This document shows positions 46,166 to 55,849 of a stretch of DNA of 64,000 nucleotides, piece after piece (position 1 is the first letter of the stretch; the number at the start of each line of letters is the position of its first letter). The position numbers were made by a program, and so were the translations under genes. Under the pieces are notes generated by a model that was not told where the DNA came from, did no database searches, and saw nothing but the letters and a program-made list of their open reading frames with translations. Source of the DNA: Phycisphaeraceae bacterium (GTDB lineage: Bacteria > Planctomycetota > Phycisphaerae > Phycisphaerales > UBA1924); NCBI GenBank assembly GCA_019636495.1, contig JAHBXL010000004.1, forward strand, positions 1 to 64,000, given 5' to 3'.

Positions 46166-47425
46166 ATGATGCTGCCCTTGATCGCCGCGGCGTTGATCGG
46201 CCAGGGCATGGCCGCGGCCCAGCCGCCCGCCGCGCCGCAGTCGATCCCCGCTCAGACCGAGCCCGCGTGGCGCGACCAGGCACGCGAGATGTCGCGCAAG
46301 GCCGCGGCGTGGCTGGCAACGCAGCAGGACCCGGCAACCGGCGGCTGGTCCGTGCCCGAGGCCGATGAACAGGGACGATCCACGCAGCCGCACCTGCCGG
46401 GGATCACCGCTCTGGTGCTGACTGGCCTGCTTGACCGCGCGATGGCGGAGGGCGGTCAGGAGGACGAACTCCCCCAGCCGGTGCTGCTGGGCGTGAAGTA
46501 CCTGCTCAACTGGCAGCAGCCCGATGGGGGGATCTACGACCGCGCGCTGCCGTCGTACAACACGTCGCTGGCGGTGTCGGCGCTGTCGCGCGTGCAGATG
46601 CCGCGTGCCCGCGAGGCGGTGAACCGCTCGGTTTCGTTCCTGCGGAGTTTGCAGTGGAGCGAGTTCTCCGATGTCGCCATCGGCGGAGCCGAGGCGCCGC
46701 GCCCGGTGGAGCGCAACCACCCGTTCTACGGCGGCGTGGGCTACGGCCGCCACGGCCGGCCCGATGGCTCGAACCTCAACCTGTTCATGCAGGCGCTCGA
46801 GGATGCGGGCGTGGAGCCGACCGACCCGGCGGTGCGCCGCGCGCTGGTGTTTCTCCAGCGGTTGCAGATGACGGACGCGGTGAACGACATGCCCTACGCC
46901 GATGGGAGCAGCCAGGGCGGGTTCATCTACGCGACGGTCGAGAACGCCCAATCGGTGGACGGGCCCGCCGGGCAGAGCATGGCGGGATCGATCGAGGAGA
47001 CGCTCGACGATGGGACGCGCGTCAGCCGCCTCCGGGCCTACGGCTCGATGACCTACGCCGGCTTCAAGAGTTACCTCTACGCCGATCTGGCGCGCGATGA
47101 TCCGCGCGTCGCGGCCGCGCTGGAGTGGATCCGCCGGAACTACACCGTCGATGAGAACCCCGGCATGGGCTCGGACGGTCTGTACTATTATTATGTAACA
47201 TTCGCGCGGGCCCTGGCCGCGTGGGGCGAGCCGACCATCGCGCCGCCCGAGGGCGAGCCCGCCGATGCGCCCGGGCGCGACTGGCGGGCCGACCTCGTCG
47301 CTCGGCTGGGCGCGATGCAGAACGACGATGGCTCGTTCCGCAGCGTCGATGACCGTTGGATGGAAAACAACCCCGTGCTGATCACCGCCTACGCGCTCGT
47401 CGCGCTGAACGCCGCGAGCAAGTGA
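46166..47425 (+). CDS. Exported prenyltransferase/squalene-oxidase-repeat protein
   Basis: A 419-residue product from ATG 46166, 8 nt after GGAG. The N-terminus MMLPLIAAALIGQGMAAAQ is a signal peptide. The rest is an alpha/alpha-toroid: helical repeats with QQDPATGGWSVPE, QQPDGGIYDRALPSYNTSLAV and QNDDGSFRSVDDRW (QW-like), and YYYYVTFARAL. The DxDD cyclase motif is not seen, so it is not a true squalene-hopene cyclase. Similar exported planctomycete proteins have unknown function. It is co-directional with rsmE (57-nt gap) and with the next gene (13-nt gap), so probably one operon. Confidence 0.82.
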   Translation: MMLPLIAAALIGQGMAAAQPPAAPQSIPAQTEPAWRDQAREMSRKAAAWLATQQDPATGGWSVPEADEQGRSTQPHLPGITALVLTGLLDRAMAEGGQEDELPQPVLLGVKYLLNWQQPDGGIYDRALPSYNTSLAVSALSRVQMPRAREAVNRSVSFLRSLQWSEFSDVAIGGAEAPRPVERNHPFYGGVGYGRHGRPDGSNLNLFMQALEDAGVEPTDPAVRRALVFLQRLQMTDAVNDMPYADGSSQGGFIYATVENAQSVDGPAGQSMAGSIEETLDDGTRVSRLRAYGSMTYAGFKSYLYADLARDDPRVAAALEWIRRNYTVDENPGMGSDGLYYYYVTFARALAAWGEPTIAPPEGEPADAPGRDWRADLVARLGAMQNDDGSFRSVDDRWMENNPVLITAYALVALNAASK

Positions 47426-47438
47426 GAAAGGCCCCGTC

Positions 47439-49007
47439 ATGGCCGGAATGAACACCCTTGCGGGTCTGATCTGCGCCGCGGCCCTCTCGCTCGCCGTTGC
47501 ACCCGCGCTCGGCCAGCCCGGTTTCGGCAAGCCGCGGCCGCGACCCGCGCCCGCGGCGGACCCCGCGCCCCAGCAGCCCGCGCCCGATGAACCGGCCCCG
47601 GCCGACCCGCTGCTGGCTTCCACGGCCAACCCCGCCGCGCCATCGTGGCGCGAATGGCGCGATGAGGACCCCGAGCGCAAGGCCCCCACCGCCGATGCCG
47701 AGCCGGGACGCGCCTACGCGTGGAAGTCCCGCGAGGGCCTGCGCTACACCTGGTCGCTCCCTCGCGACTTTGCCAAGGGCCGGGGCTACGACCTGGTGAT
47801 CCTCTGCCATCCCGACCGCGCCGACTTCCGCTGGGGCTACCTCAACCACCCCGCGGGGACGGGCCCGCGCGCCTTCCGGCCCGGCGAGATCGTCGTCGCC
47901 GTCGACGGCACCAGCGCGCACGAGCGCAACCCCGATGTGCGCACCTTCCCCATCGACCCCGACTCGATCGTCCGATTCCGCGACCTCGTCCTCGAGGTCT
48001 CGCGCGTCTTCCCCACGCAGCACATCTACCTCTACGGCATGGGCGGGGGCGGCGCGTTCGCCCAGTGCTTCGCCGCACGCTTCCCCGCGCTGGCCGACGG
48101 CGTTGTCGCCCACGGCTGCGGAGTCCCCGCCGACTGCGTGCGCAAGGGCGACATGCCCGTGGTCCTGCTGCACGGCGCCAAGGACCTCATGCACCCCGTG
48201 AACCTCAGCCGCGATGCCGCACGCGCCTATGCCGGCGCCGATCACACCAGCGTCCGCCTGCGCATCCTGCAATCGTTCAACGACTTCCCCAACCCCGTCC
48301 GCGCAGCCGAGTGCATCGACTTTCTCAAGGCCATCCGCACCGACGATGCGGCCGCCGTGCTCGCCGCGGCACGCGCGCTGCTCACACCCAAGCCGCCCGA
48401 CGAGTACGAGTATCGCTGCGCCGTCTGGTACGGCGCAGCGCGCGAGGCCCTGGGCCGCCTCGTCGGCGAGGGCGCCAAGCCGATCGAGACGGTGCCAACA
48501 GAGATCGCCGCGCAAGCCCGCGCGCTCATCGACCGCGTCGAGGCCGAGGGCGCGCGGCACGTCGCCGCGCTCCGCGCCTTGATGGCCCCCGGCCCGATCG
48601 CCGAGCAGCCGCTCGATGGCAATCCGTGGCTGGGGTACCTCGTCGCCATGCGCGAGGACTTCCGCGGCGTGCGAAGCGTCGAGGCCTTCGCCGCGGAGAT
48701 CGGGTTCGATGAACTCGCCGATGAGCACCACGAGAACGCGGCGAGTTTCCGCGAAGTCTGGACGCCCGACGGCGACGCCGCCGAAGCCTTCACGACCGGC
48801 GTCGAGGGCGTGCTCGATGCGTGGCTCTCCGACAGCCTGCCGCTGGACCTTGGTTCGCGGCTGCGGTTCTGGAGCCGACGCGCGGCCGAACTCAAACTCC
48901 CCGCCGATGCGCTCGAAAAGTACGAGTACGTCGCCAACTGGGAGAAGGGCTGGAAGTCCGGGCTCGATGCCTATGAAACCGAGTGGCGGAAGTGGAAGCC
49001 GGACTGA
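47439..49007 (+). CDS. Exported alpha/beta-hydrolase-like protein lacking the nucleophile serine
   Basis: A 522-residue product with a signal peptide (MNTLAGLICAAALSLAVAPALGQ) and a Pro-rich linker to residue ~70. Residues ~95-290 show an esterase-like fold: YTWSLPRDFAKGRGYDLVILCH, IVVAVDGTS, then HIYLYGMGGGGAFAQCFA at the nucleophile elbow and VVLLHGAKDLMHPV at the acid position. The elbow reads G-M-G-G-G where active enzymes have G-x-S-x-G, so it is probably non-catalytic or uses another residue. The C-terminal ~220 residues are helical and unrecognised. Last gene of the rsmE run. Confidence 0.75.
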   Translation: MAGMNTLAGLICAAALSLAVAPALGQPGFGKPRPRPAPAADPAPQQPAPDEPAPADPLLASTANPAAPSWREWRDEDPERKAPTADAEPGRAYAWKSREGLRYTWSLPRDFAKGRGYDLVILCHPDRADFRWGYLNHPAGTGPRAFRPGEIVVAVDGTSAHERNPDVRTFPIDPDSIVRFRDLVLEVSRVFPTQHIYLYGMGGGGAFAQCFAARFPALADGVVAHGCGVPADCVRKGDMPVVLLHGAKDLMHPVNLSRDAARAYAGADHTSVRLRILQSFNDFPNPVRAAECIDFLKAIRTDDAAAVLAAARALLTPKPPDEYEYRCAVWYGAAREALGRLVGEGAKPIETVPTEIAAQARALIDRVEAEGARHVAALRALMAPGPIAEQPLDGNPWLGYLVAMREDFRGVRSVEAFAAEIGFDELADEHHENAASFREVWTPDGDAAEAFTTGVEGVLDAWLSDSLPLDLGSRLRFWSRRAAELKLPADALEKYEYVANWEKGWKSGLDAYETEWRKWKPD

Positions 49008-49250
49008 CCCCCACCACCCCCCACCCCCCATCCCCACCCCACCTCTTCCACCGACGCGGGGCTCCGGGCAGCCGGACTACATGCCGCCCTCGCGAACGGA
49101 ATCGTTGCGAGAGCGCGAGTTTTCGAATAAACTCTGAGTTCTGAACTCCGGGGCCGCGCCATGCGTCGCGCGGCGAACCCGAATCTCGGGCCGGGATGGC
49201 CCACTTCCTTCCGTGTGCTCGAGTTCTGATCGAGCAGAGAAGGTGATGAC

Positions 49251-52200
49251 ATGAACGCGCGATCCCCTTGGCTGTGGGCAGGGCTGGTTGCGACCTGCGC
49301 GATGACTTTGCTCGCGACGACCGCCCATGCGCAGCAGGCCAGACCCGCCGCCGCGGCGGAGCCAGCGGCCGATGCCAAGCCCGCGCCGCGCAAGGGCGGT
49401 GTGCCCGGCCTGACTGGCGCGACCTTCAACGGCTTGAACAGCGATCCCGAATCGTCGCGCCCATTCCCGATCGCGCCCGGCGGCTTTGTGCCCCGCGGCC
49501 CGCACATGGCCGCGAATGACTGCATCGATGCCCCGTTCATCACCGAGGGCACCCACAGTTTCGACACCACCGGTTTCAGCCCGGGCGGACCGACCACCAC
49601 GTGCGCGGGCAACACCTCCGCAAACGGATGGTGGGTCTACTTCCCATCGGCGAACGGAATCGTGACCATCACCACCTGCGGCCTGGCATCGTTCGACACC
49701 ACGCTCGCGGCGTTCAGCGGGACGTGCGCCGCGCCGATGCAGGTGGCCTGCAACGACGACGCGTGTGCCCTGCAGTCGCGGATCATCTTCAGCGTCGCCG
49801 TCGGCACGCCATATCTCATCCGCATCTCGGCGTTCAGCGCGGTCACGGTGGGCGCAGGCGCGATCAGCATCGAACTTGATGCCAGCGGCGGCAGCGCATG
49901 CCTGTCTGCCCCGATCATCAACGAGGGTGGGCACGCGTTCTTCAACACGGCGCTCGAGACCGACATCACGACGTGCGCGTTCAACGACGTGGCCACCGCG
50001 TGGTTCGAGTATCAGGCGACGCAGAGCGGCACGGCGACGGTCACCACCTGCGGACTGGCGTTCTTCGATACCGTGCTGTCCGCGTGGACGGGCTGCTTCG
50101 GCTCCCAGATCGTCTGCAACGATGACGCGTGCGGTCTGCAGAGCACCATTGCCTTCCCGGTCCTTGCCGGCAACTCCTACTGGATCCGTATCTCCGGCTA
50201 CGACGGCGCGTCCGACTTCGGGGGGTTCCACATCTCGGTCGCGACGGCGGACTGTGTCGCGTGCCCGCCCGGCGCCACCGTCATCGAGAACGAACCCGAG
50301 TGCGGGCACGAGGACGGACCCGGAAACCCGGGGCGCGACACCGTGAACGGCGGCTGCAACTCGTCGCCGCCGGTGTTCACGCCGATCGTGGTCGGCGATA
50401 CGGTGTGCGGCACGACCATGGTCGTCGCCGGCACATCGCGCGACACCGACTGGTACTCGTTCACGATCGCCGGCGGCACCGAGGTCACCTGGACCGTAAC
50501 CGCCGAGTTCCCCATCCTGATCGGTTTCATCGACTCGCCGTGCCCGCAGAGCGCGTTCATCCCCGGCGGCGTTGCTGTCGCGCCGGCCTGCACCGAGACC
50601 TCGGTGACGCTCTGCCTTCTGCCGGGCACCTACTACGCGTTTATCGCCTGCTCGACCTTCGCCAACCCCATCTCCTGCGGCGGCCCCGACAACCGCTACA
50701 TCGCGCATCTCACGGGCGTGCCCTGCGGACCGTACGTCCCGCCGAACGACGACTGCGCGACCGCCGAGATCCTGTTCGGCGGCGTGACCGTCTTCGGCGA
50801 CAACACCAACGCCAATACGACGGTTGTCCTCGACGGCGCATCGGGATGCACGTTCGCAGGCGTCCCGGCCAACCTCGACGTGTGGTACAGGTTCACACCC
50901 GCACAGAACGACGTCTACGTGATCGACACCTGCGGTTCGCCGCTCGACACCGTCCTCTCGGTCTGGACCTCGTGCCCCGGCAACCAACTCGTCGACATGA
51001 TCGCGTGCAACGACGACTTCTGCGGCCTCCAGTCGCAGGTCACCCTGCCCATGAGCGCGGGCCAGACGTACTTCATCCGCGTCGCCGGCTGGAACAACTC
51101 GGCCGGCCCATTCCAGTTGCTCGTTCTTGCCGACAGTTCGGGCGGCGCTCTCAACATCAACGCCCCGCTCACCTTCAACACCGATCAGACGATCAACAAC
51201 AACGTCAACCTCTACATCCCCGGCGTGCTGGGCGGCTCCGGCCACATCCTGGTCAACGCGACCTTCAACTGGTACGGCGGAGTGCAGACCGGCACGGGAA
51301 GCACCAGCGTCGGCTCGGGCACCACGCTCAACATGTTCGGCGACGGCGCCATGCGGCTCAGCCGCCTGATGACCAACCTGGTCGCCGGAAACTGGACCGG
51401 CGGGTGCCTCCTCCTCGACGGCGGGCAGTTCGTCAACGCCCCCGGCGCGGTCTTCAACATCAGCGGGCAGGTCGAAACGCTCAGCACCGAGGCCGGCGGC
51501 GAGTTGTTCGCCAACCACGGCAGCATGTTCATCGCGCCCGGCGCCGACGCGACCTTCGGCTCCGGCTTCGCCCTCGTCAACACCGGCACGCTGCTCATCG
51601 AGTCGCGCGTCTGGTTCGACGCCGACGTGACCCTCGGCGGAATCGTCGAACTGGCCCCGGGTGGCGAGATCGACGGGCCCGGAAACGTCACGTTCACGGG
51701 GACCTTTATCTGGTCCGGCGGCGCGATGCGCGGCACGGGAACCACCATCATCAGCGCTGCCGCCGAACTGCACCTGGGCGACGGCAACATGACCCTCTCG
51801 CGCGCCTTCGAGAACCACTCCGCCGCCGGGGCGTGGACGGGCGGCTGCCTGCTCATGGCCAACGGCCTGTTCAACAACAACGTCGGCGCATCGCTCGACA
51901 TCTTCGCCGATCCCCAGATCGACGTGCTCGACGCCGGGGGCGAGAACCTCTTCAACAACCACGGCCTGATCACCGTCCACACCGGCGAGTTCGTCATCGG
52001 CGTGCCCGGCGAGAACACCGGCACCATCATCGTCATCCCGCCCGACACCCTGGTGTTCACCACCTCCCGCACCTACCTGCCGGGCTCGAGCCTGCAAGGG
52101 CCGGGCGGCGTCACCTTCGCCGCGGGGGTCCACGTCTTCCCCGAAGGGACCTTCAGCATCACCGGCCCGGTCACCATCTTCCCGGGCGTCACGCTCGTGC

Positions 52201-52949
52201 TGCCCGCGTCGAGCATGCCCAACTACGACGCTGGCACCAACACCTTCACCGGCGGCGACTGGGTCATCGGCGATGGCTCGAACCTCACTCTCAGCGGGGC
52301 GGATATCCGAACCATCGGCGAGAACACCTCGTTCACCATCATCGGGGACGCGGTGTTCGAGGCCCTGGCCAACCTGTCGAGGATCGACGGCACGCTGCGC
52401 CTGGAGGACGGCGCGACACTCGCCATCAACCCCGACGGCGCGAACGGCACGCTCATCAACAACGGCCACCTGCGGGTCGGACCCGGCTCGCTGCTGAGCA
52501 TCGACGGCTCGTACCAGCAGACACCCATCGCCTCGCTTCACATCGGCATCGCCGGCACCACCCTCCAACTCTTCGGGCGCGTGCACGCCACGGGACCCGC
52601 GGCCTTCGCCGGTTCCATGGAACTCACCTACGAGCACGCGTTCGCGCCGGCGCAGGGCCACAGTTTCCGACTTGTGCAGTCCGCCGGCACGGCCGGCGCG
52701 TTCGCCTCCATCGACGCGCCCGCCCCGCCCTCGGCACTGCTCAGAAACCCCGTCATCGTCGACCCGCTCGGCATCCGCCACGTCGTCACCCACATCGCCG
52801 ACTGGAACAACGACCTGCACGTCGGCGTTCCCGACATCTTCGAGTTTCTCGCGGCGTGGTTCGCCGGCGAACCCGCGGCGACCACTTTCGGCGGAACCCC
52901 GGGCGTCGGAGCGATCTTCGCGTTCCTCGCGGCGTGGTTCGCCGCCTGA
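49251..52949 (+). CDS. Very large exported protein: repeated PPC-like domains, beta-helix region, degenerate dockerin-like tail
   Basis: A 1232-residue product with AGAAGG before the ATG and a signal peptide ending THAQQ. Three domains of the bacterial pre-peptidase type each contain (A/V)CNDD(A/F)C-x-LQS and a Y-(L/W/F)-I-R-(I/V) strand (around residues 85-210, 215-330, 490-630); a fourth, divergent one (DTDWYSFTIAGG) lies between them. Residues ~635-1130 form a long repetitive region with TLNMFGDGAMRLSR and ELHLGDGNMTLSR echoes, suggesting a beta helix. The end has two FLAAWFA units (DIFEFLAAWFAGE and AIFAFLAAWFAA) like duplicated halves of a GC-type dockerin without the GCP end. Surface adhesin or structural role inferred. 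Confidence 0.82.
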   Translation: MNARSPWLWAGLVATCAMTLLATTAHAQQARPAAAAEPAADAKPAPRKGGVPGLTGATFNGLNSDPESSRPFPIAPGGFVPRGPHMAANDCIDAPFITEGTHSFDTTGFSPGGPTTTCAGNTSANGWWVYFPSANGIVTITTCGLASFDTTLAAFSGTCAAPMQVACNDDACALQSRIIFSVAVGTPYLIRISAFSAVTVGAGAISIELDASGGSACLSAPIINEGGHAFFNTALETDITTCAFNDVATAWFEYQATQSGTATVTTCGLAFFDTVLSAWTGCFGSQIVCNDDACGLQSTIAFPVLAGNSYWIRISGYDGASDFGGFHISVATADCVACPPGATVIENEPECGHEDGPGNPGRDTVNGGCNSSPPVFTPIVVGDTVCGTTMVVAGTSRDTDWYSFTIAGGTEVTWTVTAEFPILIGFIDSPCPQSAFIPGGVAVAPACTETSVTLCLLPGTYYAFIACSTFANPISCGGPDNRYIAHLTGVPCGPYVPPNDDCATAEILFGGVTVFGDNTNANTTVVLDGASGCTFAGVPANLDVWYRFTPAQNDVYVIDTCGSPLDTVLSVWTSCPGNQLVDMIACNDDFCGLQSQVTLPMSAGQTYFIRVAGWNNSAGPFQLLVLADSSGGALNINAPLTFNTDQTINNNVNLYIPGVLGGSGHILVNATFNWYGGVQTGTGSTSVGSGTTLNMFGDGAMRLSRLMTNLVAGNWTGGCLLLDGGQFVNAPGAVFNISGQVETLSTEAGGELFANHGSMFIAPGADATFGSGFALVNTGTLLIESRVWFDADVTLGGIVELAPGGEIDGPGNVTFTGTFIWSGGAMRGTGTTIISAAAELHLGDGNMTLSRAFENHSAAGAWTGGCLLMANGLFNNNVGASLDIFADPQIDVLDAGGENLFNNHGLITVHTGEFVIGVPGENTGTIIVIPPDTLVFTTSRTYLPGSSLQGPGGVTFAAGVHVFPEGTFSITGPVTIFPGVTLVLPASSMPNYDAGTNTFTGGDWVIGDGSNLTLSGADIRTIGENTSFTIIGDAVFEALANLSRIDGTLRLEDGATLAINPDGANGTLINNGHLRVGPGSLLSIDGSYQQTPIASLHIGIAGTTLQLFGRVHATGPAAFAGSMELTYEHAFAPAQGHSFRLVQSAGTAGAFASIDAPAPPSALLRNPVIVDPLGIRHVVTHIADWNNDLHVGVPDIFEFLAAWFAGEPAATTFGGTPGVGAIFAFLAAWFAA

Positions 52950-53063
52950 TCAACACGCGCTCGCCGCGAATCGACGCCCGCACCGGGTGACAACCCCCGC
53001 AGGAGGCCCCCCGGGCCTCTCCGCCGCGGCACCTACACTTGCCGTTCCACAGGAGCCGTACGC

Positions 53064-54296
53064 ATGGCCACCGCCGCCCCCCACGCCGCACCCCACGCCG
53101 CACCCACCACCGCCCCGCACACCAGGCCCCTGCCCGCCAATCCCGGCCTCGCCATCAACGGCGGCACGCCGGTTTCCGCCGCGGCGGTCCCCTTCATGCA
53201 GACCGCCCTCGCACAGGCCGACATCGATGCCGCGGTCGCCGTGCTCAAGTCCGGCATGCTCCGCGCCTGGAAGAAATGCGAGGAACTCGAGACCCGCATG
53301 GCGCAGATGAGCAGCGCCAGGCACGCGATGACGTGCGCCAACGGCACCTGCGCCCTGCAACTGGCCTACGAGCCGCTGTTCGAGCGAGGCGACGACGTGC
53401 TGGTACCGGCGTGGACGTACATCGCCACCGTCTCCATGGTCGTCGCCCGCGGCGGAAACCCCATCTTCGTCGATGCGCTCCCCGACACCATGCAGATCGA
53501 CATGGCCGATGCCGCCAGGAAGATCACCCCGCGCACACGCGCCATCGCCGCGACCCACCTCTACGGATGCCCGGTCGATATCGACGCGGTGCAGGCGCTC
53601 GCGGCCAAGCACAACCTCAAGGTCGTCTACGACGCCGCGCAGGCGCACCTGGCGACCTACAAGAACAAGGGCATCGGCGCGTTCGGCGATGCGGTGACAT
53701 ACTCGTTTTACGCGACGAAGAACCTCGCCACCGGCGAGGGCGGCATGATCACCTGCAACGATGATGCGCTGGCGCGGCAGATCAAACTGCTCCGCAGCCA
53801 CGGCGAGACCGACAAATACCTGCACGAGCAGGTCGGTTACAACTACCGCATGAACGACATCACCGGCGCAATCGGCTGCTCGCGTCTGGACCGGCTCGAG
53901 GCCGAGACGAAGAAGCGCCAGGACGCCGCGGCGAGATACGACAAGATCCTCTCATCGATCCCCGGCTTCACCACGCCCAAGACAACCCCCGGCGCGACCA
54001 GCGCATACCACCTCTACATCGCGCGGATCGACCCCACCAAGTTCCTCTGCACCCGCGACCAGTTCTGCGATGCCCTGAAGGCCGAGGGCGTGCCGACCGC
54101 CGTGCACTACCCGCGCCCGCTCACACGCCAGCCCGCCTTCAGCCAGTTCGTCAAGGACGGCGGCGCATCCTGCCCCATTGCCGAGAAACTCTGCCACCAG
54201 GTCTTCGCGCTGCCCATGCACCACGGCCTCACCGATGAGCACTTCAAGACCGTCGAGGCCGCGCTGCGCAAGGTCGCCGACGCGTACCGGGCGTGA
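53064..54296 (+). CDS. DegT/DnrJ/EryC1/StrS family aminotransferase
   Basis: PLP enzyme that aminates keto-sugars, or makes related transfers, for glycan or antibiotic-type sugars. The 410-residue product has a His/Ala/Pro-rich N-terminus, then LAINGGTPV, CANGTCALQLAYEPL, VLVPAWTYIATV and VVYDAAQAHLATYK. The PLP lysine is in SFYATKNLATGEGGM, followed by GYNYRMNDITGAIG. These are the canonical landmarks. There is no nearby sugar-nucleotide gene, so the substrate is open. It could serve surface polysaccharide along with the neu operon, but that is speculation. Confidence 0.92.
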   Translation: MATAAPHAAPHAAPTTAPHTRPLPANPGLAINGGTPVSAAAVPFMQTALAQADIDAAVAVLKSGMLRAWKKCEELETRMAQMSSARHAMTCANGTCALQLAYEPLFERGDDVLVPAWTYIATVSMVVARGGNPIFVDALPDTMQIDMADAARKITPRTRAIAATHLYGCPVDIDAVQALAAKHNLKVVYDAAQAHLATYKNKGIGAFGDAVTYSFYATKNLATGEGGMITCNDDALARQIKLLRSHGETDKYLHEQVGYNYRMNDITGAIGCSRLDRLEAETKKRQDAAARYDKILSSIPGFTTPKTTPGATSAYHLYIARIDPTKFLCTRDQFCDALKAEGVPTAVHYPRPLTRQPAFSQFVKDGGASCPIAEKLCHQVFALPMHHGLTDEHFKTVEAALRKVADAYRA

Positions 54297-54312
54297 GGTG
54301 TCCGCAGTGCAC

Positions 54313-55707
54313 ATGACACTGGCACAACTCCACGAGTTGGTTTCATCCGGCGAGTCAGAGTGCTTGGAGTTCAAGCGATCCACCGGAGAGCGCCGACAGG
54401 CCATTCAGTCTCTTTGTGCAATGCTCAACCATCGAGGTGGTCGAGTGTTGATCGGCGTTGACTCTGCAGGGATGCCCCTGGGCCAGGAGGTGACCGACAA
54501 GACCCTCGAGGATGTGGCCCAGGAGATCAAGGAGATTGATCCCCCGGTCTTCCCTGCACTGGAGCGAGTTCCTGTCGGCAACGGTCGAGAGGTTGTTGCG
54601 GTGACCATCTCGCACGGGCAGAACCGCCCGTACAGCGTCCGTGGCGTTGCCTATCGGCGTGTCGGAAACACGACACAGGCCATGTCGCGGGATGAGTACA
54701 ACCGGATGCTTATCGAGCGACTGCACGGTGAGATTCGGTGGGAGAATCAGGTAGCGGATGGATGGCAAGTCGCCCACCTCGACGGGACCGCGATTCGTCG
54801 CACGCTTGAAGAGTCGATCCGGCGCGGCCGAGCCGAGGACCCAAACACCCGCGATTTGCAGGAGGTACTCCGTGGCTTTGGACTCGTGCGCGGCGGCAGT
54901 CTGCTGCGGGGAGCGGTCGTGCTGTTCGGCGATTCAGGGCGACTGGAAGCAGAGTTTCCACAGTGCACGCTGCGAGTCGCTCGGTTTCGCGGCAGAGACA
55001 AAACGGAGTTCATCGACAACCGCCAGTTCCACGGGAACGCGCTGTCGCTTCTCGTGCTCGCAGAGCGATTCCTCCGAGAGAGCCTGCCTTTGGCAGGACG
55101 TATTGTGCCCGGTTTGTTCGAGCGGGTTGATGACCCTCTCTATCCGCCAGTTGCACTTCGGGAGGCTCTGGCAAATGCCTTCTGCCATCGGGACTACAGC
55201 ATTGGCGGCGGCTCAGTCGCCATTGCGGTCTTTGATGACCGCCTGGAGATTACCTCATCGGGCACACTCCATTTCGGTCTGACTCCCGCCGACTTGCTCA
55301 AGCCCCACGAGTCTCTTCCATGGAATCCGCTGATTGCGCGTGTGTTCTTTCGCTGCGGCCTTATCGAGTCGTGGGGGCGTGGCACCATCAAGATGATTGA
55401 ACAGAGCCAACGTGCCGGACTCTCGGCCCCGGTCATCGAAGAGCATGGTGGTTGCGTAACCGTGCGATTCTTCGCGAGTCGTTATGTGCCGCCCCAGCGC
55501 ATCGGTCACGCTCTGACAGACAGGCAGCAGCAGATGCTTGTTCTCATCGCGCAACACGGTCAGTTGCCACTGCGATTGATCGGTTCATTGCTCGCGACTC
55601 CCACTCCCCAATGGGCCATCAAGAACGACCTGTCCCTGCTCAAGAGCCTCGGGCTCGTCGAAACCAAGGGACACGGACGAGGTGCTGTTTGGACTGTGGT
55701 TGGATGA
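54313..55707 (+). CDS. AlbA_2 (Schlafen-like) / ATPase-fold DNA-binding regulator
   Basis: A 464-residue product from ATG 54313; GTG 54307 is also possible. The N-terminus ESECLEFKRSTG with LCAMLNHRGGRVLIGVDSAG is the AlbA_2 domain. PYSVRGVAYRRVGNTTQAMS follows. Around residues 285-345, LREALANAFCHRDYSIGG resembles the C-terminal ATP-binding (HATPase_c_4) module of RecG-like regulators, and a winged-helix end closes the protein (SLLKSLGLVETKG). Codon use has many more A/T-ending codons than flanking genes, pointing to recent transfer. Such proteins occur in defence and mobile contexts, but no partner system is visible here. Confidence 0.82.
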   Translation: MTLAQLHELVSSGESECLEFKRSTGERRQAIQSLCAMLNHRGGRVLIGVDSAGMPLGQEVTDKTLEDVAQEIKEIDPPVFPALERVPVGNGREVVAVTISHGQNRPYSVRGVAYRRVGNTTQAMSRDEYNRMLIERLHGEIRWENQVADGWQVAHLDGTAIRRTLEESIRRGRAEDPNTRDLQEVLRGFGLVRGGSLLRGAVVLFGDSGRLEAEFPQCTLRVARFRGRDKTEFIDNRQFHGNALSLLVLAERFLRESLPLAGRIVPGLFERVDDPLYPPVALREALANAFCHRDYSIGGGSVAIAVFDDRLEITSSGTLHFGLTPADLLKPHESLPWNPLIARVFFRCGLIESWGRGTIKMIEQSQRAGLSAPVIEEHGGCVTVRFFASRYVPPQRIGHALTDRQQQMLVLIAQHGQLPLRLIGSLLATPTPQWAIKNDLSLLKSLGLVETKGHGRGAVWTVVG

Positions 55708-55767
55708 CGGTCTCAGTCAGGTGGCCTTCTCGGGCCTCATAGGAGGGCGGCTCATCTGATCGGGGCT

Positions 55768-55812
55768 CTCATTCACTCCTATTCCACTCCTATTCACTCC
55801 AATTCCACCGCA
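55768..55812. repeat. Short tandem repeat, about 12 nt (ATTCACTCCT...)
   Basis: ATTCACTCCTATTCCACTCC/TATTCACTCCAATTCCAC is an imperfect tandem array in the gap between the AlbA_2 gene and the MBL gene. No function is evident. Confidence 0.6.
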
Positions 55813-55849
55813 TGGCGCATGAGCCCTGGAGCCGGTGAACGCTCCCCCC

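Noticed and set aside
49077..52820. A 1247-residue open frame antisense to the large exported protein gene
   Set aside because: It mirrors the GC-rich codon pattern of the real gene, has no signal peptide or domain, and its start lacks a ribosome-binding site. The plus-strand frame has a signal peptide and repeated domains.
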